Origin: Caenispirillum bisanense
GTDB lineage: Bacteria > Pseudomonadota > Alphaproteobacteria > Rhodospirillales > Rhodospirillaceae
Assembly (NCBI RefSeq): GCF_900230255.1
Contig: NZ_OCNJ01000010.1
Location: forward strand, 62,001 to 126,000
DNA: 64,000 nt
Reading direction: 5' to 3'
Made by a program: the position numbers and the translations under genes. How positions within the stretch are numbered: position 1 is the stretch's first letter; every line of letters begins with the position of its first letter. This document shows, in pieces, positions 7,693-22,320 of the stretch. Under the pieces are notes generated by a model. That model saw only the letters and a list, made by a program, of their open reading frames with translations, did no database searches and was not told the DNA's origin.

Positions 7693-8679
7693 ATGTTCGG
7701 ATTGCGTGGCCGCCGGCGGATGACGCCCATCGTGGACATCGACGACGGCGCGACGCAGCCCGCGCTCGGACCCGTCGTGGTGTGGCTGTCGCTGGCTGCC
7801 ATGGCGATCATCGTGGCGGGTATCGTCGGCCACGTGCTCAAGGTGCGCGAAGCGACCTATGGCGGCGCGCTGGAGCAGGCGCGGGTTTCCACCGACCTGC
7901 TCAGCGAGAACGCCGGCCGCCTCCTCGACACCGCCGATTTCCTGGTGGACAGCGCCCGCGCCCGGGTGGCCGGCCGCACCTGGGACGCCATCGCCGCCGA
8001 CCGCAGCCTGTGGCAGGGCCTGAAGGCCGACGCCGACCGCTTCGAGCATGTCGACGCGGTGTGGCTCAACGACCTGGCCGGCAACCTGCGGCTGGTGACG
8101 CACGCCTTTCCGGCGCCCGTCTCCAATGTGCTGGACCGTGACTTCTACCGCCACTTCGCCGACGGCCGCGACGGCCCCTACATCAGCCAGCCCCTGGTCG
8201 GCCGGGTGACGGAGGAGGCCACCTTCCTGCTCACCCGTCGCCTGAACGGGCCCGACGGCAAGCTGCGCGGCATCGCCTCCGTCACCCTCGATCCGGACTT
8301 CTTCGCCGACTTCCTGGAAACCTTCGAGCTGCCCTACGGCGCCGACATGACCCTGGTGCGCGAGCAGGGGGACGTGCTGGTCTCCGACCCGCCGGGCGGC
8401 GGTGCGGGTGCGGCTGCCGTTGCCGCCGCCCAGGCTCGCGACGTGATCGGGCACGGTGTCCTGTCCGGCCCCATCTCAGACGAGCGGGTGATCGGCTGGG
8501 TGAAGCGTCTGGACGAATGGCCGCTCTTTGCCGTCGTCCGGTTCGACCGCGCCGTCATCGACGACGCCTGGGTCGATGCCGTCACGCCCTATGCGGTGAT
8601 CGGCAGCCTGGCGCTGCTGTCGCTGCTCGGCCTCGCGGGCTTCGCCCACGCCGGCGAGCGCGCCCGCCGCCGCGGCTGA
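7693..8679 (+). CDS. orphan membrane-anchored Cache-type sensor without output domain
   Basis: A 328-residue protein with a cytoplasmic basic N-terminus, a transmembrane helix at about residues 27-49, a long periplasmic region resembling a dCache domain (LLDTADFLVDSARARVAG, then DAVWLNDLAGNLRLVT, DRDFYRHFADGRDGPYISQPLVGRVT and a second lobe ending GWVKRLDEWPLFAVV), and a second transmembrane helix at about 297-320. It ends in a short basic tail (ERARRRG). The layout is exactly the sensor half of a GGDEF or histidine kinase protein, but no output domain follows: the stop is 20 residues after the second helix and the next gene is convergent. It may be a truncated sensor or act through a partner protein. 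The nearest signalling genes begin at 9650. Confidence 0.8.
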   Translation: MFGLRGRRRMTPIVDIDDGATQPALGPVVVWLSLAAMAIIVAGIVGHVLKVREATYGGALEQARVSTDLLSENAGRLLDTADFLVDSARARVAGRTWDAIAADRSLWQGLKADADRFEHVDAVWLNDLAGNLRLVTHAFPAPVSNVLDRDFYRHFADGRDGPYISQPLVGRVTEEATFLLTRRLNGPDGKLRGIASVTLDPDFFADFLETFELPYGADMTLVREQGDVLVSDPPGGGAGAAAVAAAQARDVIGHGVLSGPISDERVIGWVKRLDEWPLFAVVRFDRAVIDDAWVDAVTPYAVIGSLALLSLLGLAGFAHAGERARRRG

Positions 8680-8688
8680 GGGGCGCCG

Positions 8689-9093
8689 TCAGCGGCAGGT
8701 GACCATGCCCGCCGGACAGGGATCGAGCCCGACCGGCGCCGGCCGCGGAAACGGCGACTCGTCCAGCCGCTCCAACTCGCGGCGGCTCGGCGGCCACGAC
8801 CGTTCCGCCGGCAGGTCGCGATCCGGCGGCAGCACGTGGTCGGGGTACCGCGGCGTCGGGAAGTTGGTGACGCGGCGGGCGTAATCCTCGTCCACCCGGT
8901 CGTCGAGCCGCGGCGTCACCCGCGGCAGGCGCGTCGGATCCACCGCACGCTCCCGTTCCTCCAGCGTCAGCATGCCGCCCGCCGTGGTGCCGTAGGGCGC
9001 CGACGGCGGTGTCTCGGTCCAGCCGCTCGGCCGCTCCGGCAGGGCGGGGGCGCAGCCGGCCAGCAGGCCGAGCACGAAAAGCGCGGCGCTAAT
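8689..9093 (-). CDS. putative lipoprotein with uncertain, possibly ATT, start
   Basis: The reading frame has a hydrophobic stretch ending in a lipobox (SAALFVLGLLAGCAPALP) followed by a proline- and charge-rich region of about 115 residues (LDDRVDEDYARRVTNFPTPR, YPDHVLPPDRDLPAE) ending in PAGMVTCR. This looks like a lipid-anchored periplasmic protein of no known family. No ATG, GTG or TTG is correctly placed in front of the hydrophobic stretch: the best-placed codon is ATT at 9093-9091, which overlaps the stop (TAG) of the upstream gene. A GTG inside the stretch would leave too short a signal, and the nearest in-frame ATG lies about 90 bases upstream inside the neighbouring gene. It probably forms a unit with that gene. 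Confidence 0.5.
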   Translation of the reverse strand: MSAALFVLGLLAGCAPALPERPSGWTETPPSAPYGTTAGGMLTLEERERAVDPTRLPRVTPRLDDRVDEDYARRVTNFPTPRYPDHVLPPDRDLPAERSWPPSRRELERLDESPFPRPAPVGLDPCPAGMVTCR

Positions 9094-9565
9094 TCGCGAA
9101 ACCGCGGCGGTCGGGCAGCACGTCCACGTCGTCGACGATGGGGTCCTTCTCGCGGTCGGTGACGCCCAGTTCCGGCACTTCGTCCACATCCGGCGCATCG
9201 ATGATGTCCTCACCCGGGGCGGGATCGACGTCGCCCGCCAGTGCTTCCTGTCGGCCCGGCTCGCCGGCCGCGACGTAAGGATCGACGTCGGTGCGGTCGC
9301 CCACCTCCGGGATGTCGTCGTCCTCGTCCACGCCGACCTCGAACTCGGGCGTCTCGCCGACGTCGACGTCGATGGTGGTGCTGGTCTGCGGGGCGTCGGT
9401 CACGTCGGCGATGGGCGCGCCGCGGTCGATGCCGACATCGTCGTCGATCCCGACCCCGCTGTCGAGCGGGCTCCAGTCGCCCACGTCGGCCGCCGCTGCC
9501 GGCACGGCGGACGTGGCGGCGAGAAGGGCGGCGGTGGCGACGGCGGGCAGCAGGCGGTGCGTCAT
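9089..9565 (-). CDS. secreted Asp-rich low-complexity protein
   Basis: A 158-residue protein with a clear Sec signal peptide (MTHRLLPAVATAALLAATSA, cleavage after VPAAAA). The mature part is extremely acidic and rich in Asp, Val, Pro and Gly, with repeated short DV/DD motifs (GVDEDDDIPEVGDRTDVDP, then IVDDVDVLPD). There is no Cys pair, catalytic motif or known domain. Such sequences can bind divalent cations such as calcium or stay unfolded in the periplasm; both are conjecture. The next gene on the same strand is a putative lipoprotein whose start appears to overlap this stop codon. Confidence 0.65.
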   Translation of the reverse strand: MTHRLLPAVATAALLAATSAVPAAAADVGDWSPLDSGVGIDDDVGIDRGAPIADVTDAPQTSTTIDVDVGETPEFEVGVDEDDDIPEVGDRTDVDPYVAAGEPGRQEALAGDVDPAPGEDIIDAPDVDEVPELGVTDREKDPIVDDVDVLPDRRGFAN

Positions 9566-9649
9566 GGCAGGCTCCTGTGCGGCGTGGTCCTTGCCCTAAC
9601 AACCATCGGCGGGGGATGGAGGTTGGCACGACCGTCGCCGCGCGGGCCG

Positions 9650-10777
9650 TCAGAGCGAATGGATCTCCGGAATGGCGTCGTCTTCCAGCTCGTCGGCGTA
9701 GGTCGCCGCGATGGTGCGGAAGTCTTCGGCGATGGCGAGGAAGGCATCGACGATATCGGGGTCGAAGTGACTGCCGCGACCGCGCGCGATCATGTCCACG
9801 GCCTGTTCGTGCGTCCATGCCGGCTTGTAGACGCGGCGGCTGATGAGGGCGTCGTAGACGTCGGCCACCGCCATCAGGCGGGCCGACAGCGGAATGGCGT
9901 CGCCGGCCAGCCCGGCCGGATAGCCGGTGCCGTCCCAGCGTTCGTGGTGCCCGGCGGCGATCTCCATGGCGTAGCGCAGGAACCCGCCACGCTCCGGCGT
10001 GCCGTCGTCTTCGAGGGCGTTCTCGATGGCGGCGCGGCCGAGGGCGGCGTGCTGCTTCATGACCGTGAACTCGCCGTCGTCGAGCTTGCCCGGCTTGAGC
10101 AGGATGCGGTCGGGAATGCCGACCTTGCCGATGTCGTGCAGCGGCGCCGACTTGAACAGCAGGTCGATGGTGCGCTCGTCGAGGGCCGCGGCGAAGCGGG
10201 GATGGTCGCGCAGGGCCTCGGCGAGGCGGCGGACGTAGTGCTGGGTGCGGCGGATGTGGTTGCCGGTCTCGTTGTCGCGCGTCTCGGCGAGCGAGGCGAG
10301 GGCGCGGATGGTGACGTCCTGGGTGCGTTCCAGGTCGCGGGTGCGCTGCCGCACGCGATCCTCCAGGGCGGCGTTCTGGTCCCGCAGGGCCGCCTTCGCC
10401 CGTCGCAGGCTCAGGTGGGTGGCGACGCGCGCCAGCACCACGGGCGGGCTGATGGGCTTGGTGATGTAGTCGACGGCCCCGGTGGCGAAGCCGAGCGTCT
10501 CGTCGTGGGTCTGGCCGAGGGCGGTGACGAAGATCACGGGAATGTCGGCGGTGCGCGGGTCGGCCTTGATGCGGCGGCAGACTTCGATGCCGTCCATGCC
10601 GGGCATCATGACGTCGAGCAGCACGAGGTCCGGAAGGACGTCGCCCTCCAGCCGCGACAGGGCCTGCGGGCCGTCCTTCGCCACCACCAGCGCATGGCTG
10701 TCGCGCAGCAGGTCGACCAGAACCTTCACGTTGATGGGCTCGTCGTCGACGATCAGGAGGCGTTCACTCGGCGTCAT
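9650..10777 (-). CDS. REC-HD-GYP response regulator, c-di-GMP phosphodiesterase
   Basis: A 375-residue response regulator. The receiver domain (about residues 5-122) has the acidic pocket DDE and the phospho-acceptor Asp in LVLLDVMMPGMDG, with the Lys in YITKPIS. A coiled-coil linker (ALRDQNAALEDRVRQRTRDL) joins it to an HD-GYP domain with the metal-binding HDIGK motif and the GYP segment HHERWDGTGYPAG, both intact, so it should hydrolyse cyclic di-GMP to GMP or pGpG. It follows the PAS hybrid kinase gene at four bases' distance on the same strand, and that kinase is its likely phosphodonor via the kinase HPt domain. Confidence 0.92.
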   Translation of the reverse strand: MTPSERLLIVDDEPINVKVLVDLLRDSHALVVAKDGPQALSRLEGDVLPDLVLLDVMMPGMDGIEVCRRIKADPRTADIPVIFVTALGQTHDETLGFATGAVDYITKPISPPVVLARVATHLSLRRAKAALRDQNAALEDRVRQRTRDLERTQDVTIRALASLAETRDNETGNHIRRTQHYVRRLAEALRDHPRFAAALDERTIDLLFKSAPLHDIGKVGIPDRILLKPGKLDDGEFTVMKQHAALGRAAIENALEDDGTPERGGFLRYAMEIAAGHHERWDGTGYPAGLAGDAIPLSARLMAVADVYDALISRRVYKPAWTHEQAVDMIARGRGSHFDPDIVDAFLAIAEDFRTIAATYADELEDDAIPEIHSL

Positions 10778-10781
10778 GGTC

Positions 10782-14594
<3,813 letters not shown>

Positions 14595-14607
14595 CGTGCG
14601 GGGGTGC

Positions 14608-15758
14608 TCAGGCTTCCGCGACGACGGCGACCGTCATCGTCTGGTTGTGCAGCCGGCAGGCGCCTTCGCCCGCATGGGGGCCGAGCTCGCCGTAGGAGTA
14701 GAAGCCGGCGACCGTGAGGCCGCCGCCGAGCACGTCGACCACCGCCTCAACCTCCTCGTCCACCCGGTCGCCCATGACCAGCTTGCGGCCGACGCAGCTC
14801 ACCAGCAGGGCGAGCCCGCCGGGAGGGGCGGCGAAGGCGTCGCGGCTGGCGGCCGCCGCCTTTTCCGCACCGGCGACCAGGGCGTCGGTGGAGGCGCTCA
14901 TCATCCGCAGGTAGCCGGTGGCGTCGACGTCGCCGGCCAGGATCAGGCTGCCGCTCGCCTCGTCGATGCCGAGGATGGTGCGGATCAGGCCTTTGGGGGC
15001 GGCCTGGGCGTCGAGCATCTCGAAGGGGAACAGAAGCCCCGAGGCCGGCAGGTCGCGGGCATAGTCGCCGAGGTAGCGGCGGTAGACCTCGAGGGCGGGT
15101 TCGTCGTCGAGGCTGTGCAGGATGTTGCCGGTGCAGCCGGTGACGCGGCGGGTGGGGCCGAAGGGCTGCCAGCCGCCCACCGAACCGAGGCCGACGCGCA
15201 CCGCCTCGCCGTAGAGCCCGACGGCGACCGGGCCCTGCGGGTCGGAGCCGCCGATCACCAGGGTTTCGGCGAAGGCGCCGTCGTCGCCGGCGAGGCCGCC
15301 GCAGACCGGCACGGCGTGGCCGATGCGGTCCATCAGCCCGTCGATGAGGGCGCTGCCGTTCATGTCGGTGCCGCGGCCGAACATGAGCACGGCGGCGAGC
15401 CGCGGCCCGTCGGGGTCGGCGGCCAGGGCCTCGCCCAGCCGGGCGCCGGCGGCGCGCGAATCGGTCAGACCGGCCATGGCCGTGCCGACGACGCGGCACG
15501 GCGACCGCTCGAACGCCAGGGCGGTGACGGTCACGGTACCGGTCTCCACCCCCTGCGGCGTGATTTCGCCGGCGGTGGAACAGCCGACCGCCGTCGCCGT
15601 CGGCAGGGCGGTGCGCAGGGCCTCGAGCAGCCGGGCATCCCGCAGCAGGGCGACGGTCCCGAAGACGAGGACGACCTGCGGCGCCAGTGCGGCGAGGGGA
15701 GATACGGCGGCGGCCACGGCGGCGGGATCGGAACTGCGCAGGACGACGGATGCGGTCT

Positions 15759-15762
<4 letters not shown>
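14608..15762 (-). CDS. FIST-domain signal-sensing protein
   Basis: A 384-residue protein with a FIST-N domain (about residues 25-225: TATAVGCSTAGEITPQGVET, then VLMFGRGTDMNGSALIDGL and VPVCGGLAGDDGAF) and a FIST-C domain (240-370: PALEVYRRYLGDYARDLP, ending with VAGFYSYGELGPHAGEGACRLHNQTMTV). FIST proteins are soluble sensory modules thought to bind small molecules, and some act with kinases and cyclases of c-di-GMP circuits. Its ATG overlaps the stop of the membrane kinase gene upstream (ATGA) and the PAS hybrid kinase follows, so all three are probably one transcript. The ligand cannot be read from sequence. Confidence 0.9.
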
Positions 15763-18008
<2,246 letters not shown>

Positions 18009-18354
18009 TAGTCCCCAACGCGGCGACGATAGACCAGCCGCGCGTTCCGCAAAATCTGGCGGAAGGTCATAGCGGCCCTTGCTTTGCGCATGGCGGCGAC
18101 AACCTCGCCGTCGTCGGTGGCGGCTACGCCATCGCCGCGCGTGCCCTTATACCTTTCGGCATCCGATGGACATACGATGTGGCGTCGGCGACCCTATGGC
18201 GGCTGTCCTGTGGTGGCTGGCGGAGAAGGGGTGTAACGTGAAGGGTCGATGGGTTCGTCCGGCAGCCCCCGCATTCCGGCAGGATGCCCCCGACCGTGCT
18301 ATGTAATGGCCGATGCGGGGCCCGTGTGAAGGACGCAGGAAGAAGGTACGACGC
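18009..18354. promoter_or_regulatory. divergent intergenic region between two kinase genes
   Basis: About 346 bases separate the two divergent kinase starts. An inverted repeat with arms TTCCGC (18045-18050) and GCGGAA (18059-18064) lies near the leftward gene. A TATGTAAT sequence (18299-18306) is a plausible -10 region for the rightward gene, which would place its transcript start near 18313. No gene is supported here. Confidence 0.35.
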
Positions 18355-21300
18355 TTGACCATCCGGACGGTTCTCGTCGGCGCCCTGTGCGCCATGCTCG
18401 CGGCCCATGCCTGGTTCGTCGGCACCACCCTGCTCGACCTGTGGCAGAGCCAGACGGTGGCCGACGACCTGCGGCGCGAAGCGCGCGTGACCCGTCATCT
18501 GGTCGACGGCGCCCAGGCCATGGCCTACGAGCGGGGCCTCACCGCGTCGATCCTCAAGGGCCTCGCCATTCAGCCGGAGGAACTGGCGGCGCGGCGCCGG
18601 GCGACGCAGGACGGGCTCGAGGCCGCGCTCGCGGCGCTGCCGCCGGGCGATCCCGCAGAACAGGTGTTGCGCGAGGGGACGGCCGACCTGCGGCGCCTGC
18701 GCACCGACGTCGACGCCGCGCTCGCCGCCTCCGTCACCGCGGCGGCGGCGGCCCGGGAACCGTGGCTGCGCCAGGCCAGCGCCTTCGTCCGCCGCCTGGA
18801 GGACACGGTGCTCGACCGCTCGCCGCCGCCGACGACCGAGCGGGAGCTGCTGCTGCGCTGGCATGCGGTGCAGCAGAGCCTCCGGTTCCGCGTCGTCATG
18901 GGCCAGGACGGCTCGCGCCTCAACACGGTGGCCTACGATGGCCGCATCCTGCCGCTGGAAGAGATCGGCGAGCACGACCGCTACTTCGGCCACATCAAGG
19001 AGTCCTTCGAGACGCTGCAGCGCATGCGCGCCGACCAGCCGGAACTCGGGCCCTTCCTCGACGCCGTGCAGGACATGTACTGGGCCCGCTTCGTCCCGTT
19101 GCGGGACGACATCCTCGCCGAAGCCCGTGCGGGGCGACCGCCGCCGGTTGCCGGTGATGCGCTGGTGGCGGCCATCCTGCCGGCGGTGGACAGCATCGTC
19201 CGGCTGATCCACGGTTCCCTCGACCGCGCCGAGGCGGCCGCCGGCGAGCAGGCCGCCGCCACCCGCCGGGCTCTGGTCGTCAACGGGGCATTCTTCTTCG
19301 GCTATCTGGCGGTGGCGGCGGGCGTCCTCGTGCTGGTGCAGAGGCGGATCATCGGCCCCATCGCCGGCATGGTCAGCCGCCTCGCGACGGAAGACGACGG
19401 CCGCGCCGGCTCCGTGACGCCGGCGGCGGCGGACGGCGACGAGGTGCGCATCCTCGGCCGCGCCGTCGACGGCTTCCTCGTCGGCCGGGCCTTGCTGCGG
19501 CAGTCGGAACAGCGGTTCAAGATGGCGGTGGAAGCCGCCAGCGACGGCATCTGGGACTGGGACCTCGTCACCGGGCGGATCTGGTTCTCGCCCCAGTGGA
19601 AGGCGCAGCTCGGCTATCGCGACGACGAGATCGAAAACACGCTCGAAGCCTGGCGCACGCTGATCTACCCCGAGGACGCCGAGGCGGCGCTGCGGCTGGT
19701 GGACGCCTATGCCGCCGGCCACGTGCCGGTCTTCGAGATGGTGCAGCGCTTTCGCCACAAGGACGGCCACACCGTCTACATCCGCTCGCGCGCGGTGCAC
19801 GAGAAGGACGCCGGCGGCGCGCCGGTCCGCATGGTGGGCGCCCATACCGACATCACGGACCAGACCCTGGCGCTCACCGCCCTGCAGGCCAGCGAGGCCA
19901 AGTTCCGCAATCTCGCCACCCAGGTGCCCGGCGTGATCTACCAGTGGGAGGAGCATCCCGACGGCCGCCGCGGCTTCATCTACGTCAGTCCGCGCTCGGC
20001 GGAGCTGCTCGGCGTCGCGCCCGCCGACCTGGTGGACGACTGGCGGGGCCTGCCGCTGCATCCCGACGACCGCGTCGGCTTCACCGACTCGCTGCAGGCG
20101 GCGGTCGCCGAGGTGCGCGACTGGGAGTTCGAGGGGCGCCTGCTGCTGGCCGGCGACCGGGTCCGCTGGTGGCGCACGCACTCGCGGCCCGAGCGCCTGC
20201 CCGACGGCGGCCTGCTGTTCACCGGCGTCATCCTCGACATCAGCGAGCAGAAGCGGGCTCAACAGGCGCTGGCCGACAAGGAACGCGAACTGTCGTCCAT
20301 CCTGGCCAGCGTGGTCGACGGCATCATCACCATCGACGCCAGCGGCATCATGCGGTCGGCGAACCCGGCCGCCGAGCGCATCTTCGGCTTTGCCGCCGCC
20401 GACATGCTCGGCCGCAACGTCCGCATGCTCATGCCCGCGGCCATCGCCGAGGCGCACGACGGCTACATCGGCGCCTTCGTCCGCACGGGGGAGCCGCGCA
20501 TCATCGGCATCGGCCGCACCGTCACCGGACGGCGCGCCGACGGCACCGAGTTTCCGCTCGATCTCAGCATCTCGCAATCGACCCTCGACGGTACCCGCCT
20601 GTTCACCGGCATCGTCCGCGACGCCACCGAGCGTGTCCGCTACCAGGAGGAACTGGAATTCAGCCGGTCGGTCATGGAGGATCGCGCCGCCGAACTGGCG
20701 ACCCTCGCCGAGGAGCTGGAGGCGGCGCGGATCGAGTCCGAGAACGCCAACGAGGCCAAGTCGCGCTTCCTCGCGATGATGAGCCACGAGTTGCGCACGC
20801 CGATGACCGGCGTCCTCGGCATGGCCGACCTTCTGCTTGCGTCGCAACTCGAGGCGCGCCAGCGCACCTGGGTGGACATGCTCCGGCGGTCGGGCGCGAC
20901 GCTGCTCACCCTGCTCGACGACATCCTCGATTTCTCCAAGATCGAGGCGGGGCAACTGACCATCGAGCAGGTGGACTACAGCCCCGCCGCCATCCTGCAC
21001 GAGGTGGTGCAGCTGCTGGCGACGCGGGCCAGCGAGAAGGGCGTGGTGCTGGAGGTGCACGAGGATGCGGCTCCGCCGCCGGCCGTGGTCGGCGACCCGA
21101 CGCGGCTGCGTCAGGTCCTGTTCAATCTGGTCGGAAACGCCGTGAAGTTCACCGAGGCGGGCCGCGTCGTCGTGCGCCTGGGCGCCGCCGACCGGCTGGC
21201 GGGCGACGGCTGGCGCCTGCGTTTCGAGGTCGTCGACACCGGCATCGGCATGACCGACGAGCAGATGGCCCGCCTGTTCAAGCCGTTCAGCCAGGCGGAC

Positions 21301-22320
21301 AGCTCCACCACCCGCCGGTTCGGCGGCACCGGCCTCGGGCTCGCCATCTCGCGCAGCCTGGCGGAGGCCATGGGCGGCGCGATCGGCTGCACCAGCCGCC
21401 CGGGCCACGGCTCCACGTTCTGGTTCACGGCGGTGGTGCGCGACGGCTCGCCGCTGCGCCTCGCCCAGGGACACGACGACTCCGCCCTGCTGTCGACCCC
21501 GGCGGCCCAGCGCCTGCGCATCCTGGTGGCCGAGGACAACGACACCAACCGCCTGCTGCTGACCGAAGCGCTGACCGGCCAGGGCCACGAGGTGGTCGCG
21601 GTGGAGAACGGCGCGCTGGCGGTGGAGGCCACCACCCAATACCGCTTCGACATCGTGCTCATGGACATGCAGATGCCGGTGCTGGACGGCCTGGGCGCGG
21701 CGCGGGCGATTCGAGCGACCGAGGCGGCCCCCGGCACGCTGCCCATCGTCGCCCTGACCGCCGACGTCCTGATGGCCCGGCACGAGGCGGCGGGGGGCGA
21801 CGTCCTGTCGGCGGTGCTCACCAAGCCCATCGACTGGGCGCGCCTGGACAGCACCATGCGGCGGCTGACGGCGTCGCGCGTCGGCACCCTGGCGGACACC
21901 GAGGCCCTGGGCGGAGTTGCTTCGGCGCCGCCGTCGGACGGCGCCGCCGAGCCGCCGGATGCGATGCCGGTCCTGGCGCCGGACTGGCTGGGCGACTGGG
22001 CGGCGCGGCTGCCGCCGCCGCGGCTGCGGGCCATCCTGCAGTCGCTGGTCGACCGCATCGACCGCCCGCTCGCCGACCTCGACGCCGCGCTGGAGGCGGC
22101 CGATGCCGCCGCCGTCGGTCGCTGCGGCCATGCCCTCGCCGGGCTGGCGAGCCAGTTCGGGCTGTTGCGGCTCGCGGGGCTCGGCCGAACGCTGCAGGAC
22201 CTGGCCGCGCGGGAGGACGTGGACGCCGCGGCGGCCCTGCGGCCGCGGCTGGCGCAGGAAATCGCCGCCGCGCGCGACGCGGTCGCGGAACGGATGGAAC
22301 GGGAGACGACGACACCATGA
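18355..22320 (+). CDS. membrane hybrid histidine kinase with NIT-like sensor and FixL-like PAS
   Basis: A 1321-residue kinase if started at the TTG at 18355, which has AGGAAGAAGG eight bases upstream; the ATG at 18313 would add 14 residues but lacks a ribosome site. Two transmembrane helices (about 4-26 and 307-328) flank a helical periplasmic region with the NIT-like motif AMAYERGLTASILKG. Three PAS modules follow (about 385-505, 515-640, 645-765). The third closely resembles FixL, with LGRNVRMLMP, His701 in AHDGYIGAF and Arg721 in IIGIGRTVTG. Then come HisKA with His811 (MMSHELRTPM), HATPase (LFNLVGNAVKF, GGTGLGLAI), a receiver (VLMDMQMPVLDG) and an HPt-like domain with His1259 (CGHALAGLASQFG). 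It overlaps the REC-GGDEF gene by four bases, which is its likely partner. Confidence 0.92.
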   Translation: MTIRTVLVGALCAMLAAHAWFVGTTLLDLWQSQTVADDLRREARVTRHLVDGAQAMAYERGLTASILKGLAIQPEELAARRRATQDGLEAALAALPPGDPAEQVLREGTADLRRLRTDVDAALAASVTAAAAAREPWLRQASAFVRRLEDTVLDRSPPPTTERELLLRWHAVQQSLRFRVVMGQDGSRLNTVAYDGRILPLEEIGEHDRYFGHIKESFETLQRMRADQPELGPFLDAVQDMYWARFVPLRDDILAEARAGRPPPVAGDALVAAILPAVDSIVRLIHGSLDRAEAAAGEQAAATRRALVVNGAFFFGYLAVAAGVLVLVQRRIIGPIAGMVSRLATEDDGRAGSVTPAAADGDEVRILGRAVDGFLVGRALLRQSEQRFKMAVEAASDGIWDWDLVTGRIWFSPQWKAQLGYRDDEIENTLEAWRTLIYPEDAEAALRLVDAYAAGHVPVFEMVQRFRHKDGHTVYIRSRAVHEKDAGGAPVRMVGAHTDITDQTLALTALQASEAKFRNLATQVPGVIYQWEEHPDGRRGFIYVSPRSAELLGVAPADLVDDWRGLPLHPDDRVGFTDSLQAAVAEVRDWEFEGRLLLAGDRVRWWRTHSRPERLPDGGLLFTGVILDISEQKRAQQALADKERELSSILASVVDGIITIDASGIMRSANPAAERIFGFAAADMLGRNVRMLMPAAIAEAHDGYIGAFVRTGEPRIIGIGRTVTGRRADGTEFPLDLSISQSTLDGTRLFTGIVRDATERVRYQEELEFSRSVMEDRAAELATLAEELEAARIESENANEAKSRFLAMMSHELRTPMTGVLGMADLLLASQLEARQRTWVDMLRRSGATLLTLLDDILDFSKIEAGQLTIEQVDYSPAAILHEVVQLLATRASEKGVVLEVHEDAAPPPAVVGDPTRLRQVLFNLVGNAVKFTEAGRVVVRLGAADRLAGDGWRLRFEVVDTGIGMTDEQMARLFKPFSQADSSTTRRFGGTGLGLAISRSLAEAMGGAIGCTSRPGHGSTFWFTAVVRDGSPLRLAQGHDDSALLSTPAAQRLRILVAEDNDTNRLLLTEALTGQGHEVVAVENGALAVEATTQYRFDIVLMDMQMPVLDGLGAARAIRATEAAPGTLPIVALTADVLMARHEAAGGDVLSAVLTKPIDWARLDSTMRRLTASRVGTLADTEALGGVASAPPSDGAAEPPDAMPVLAPDWLGDWAARLPPPRLRAILQSLVDRIDRPLADLDAALEAADAAAVGRCGHALAGLASQFGLLRLAGLGRTLQDLAAREDVDAAAALRPRLAQEIAAARDAVAERMERETTTP

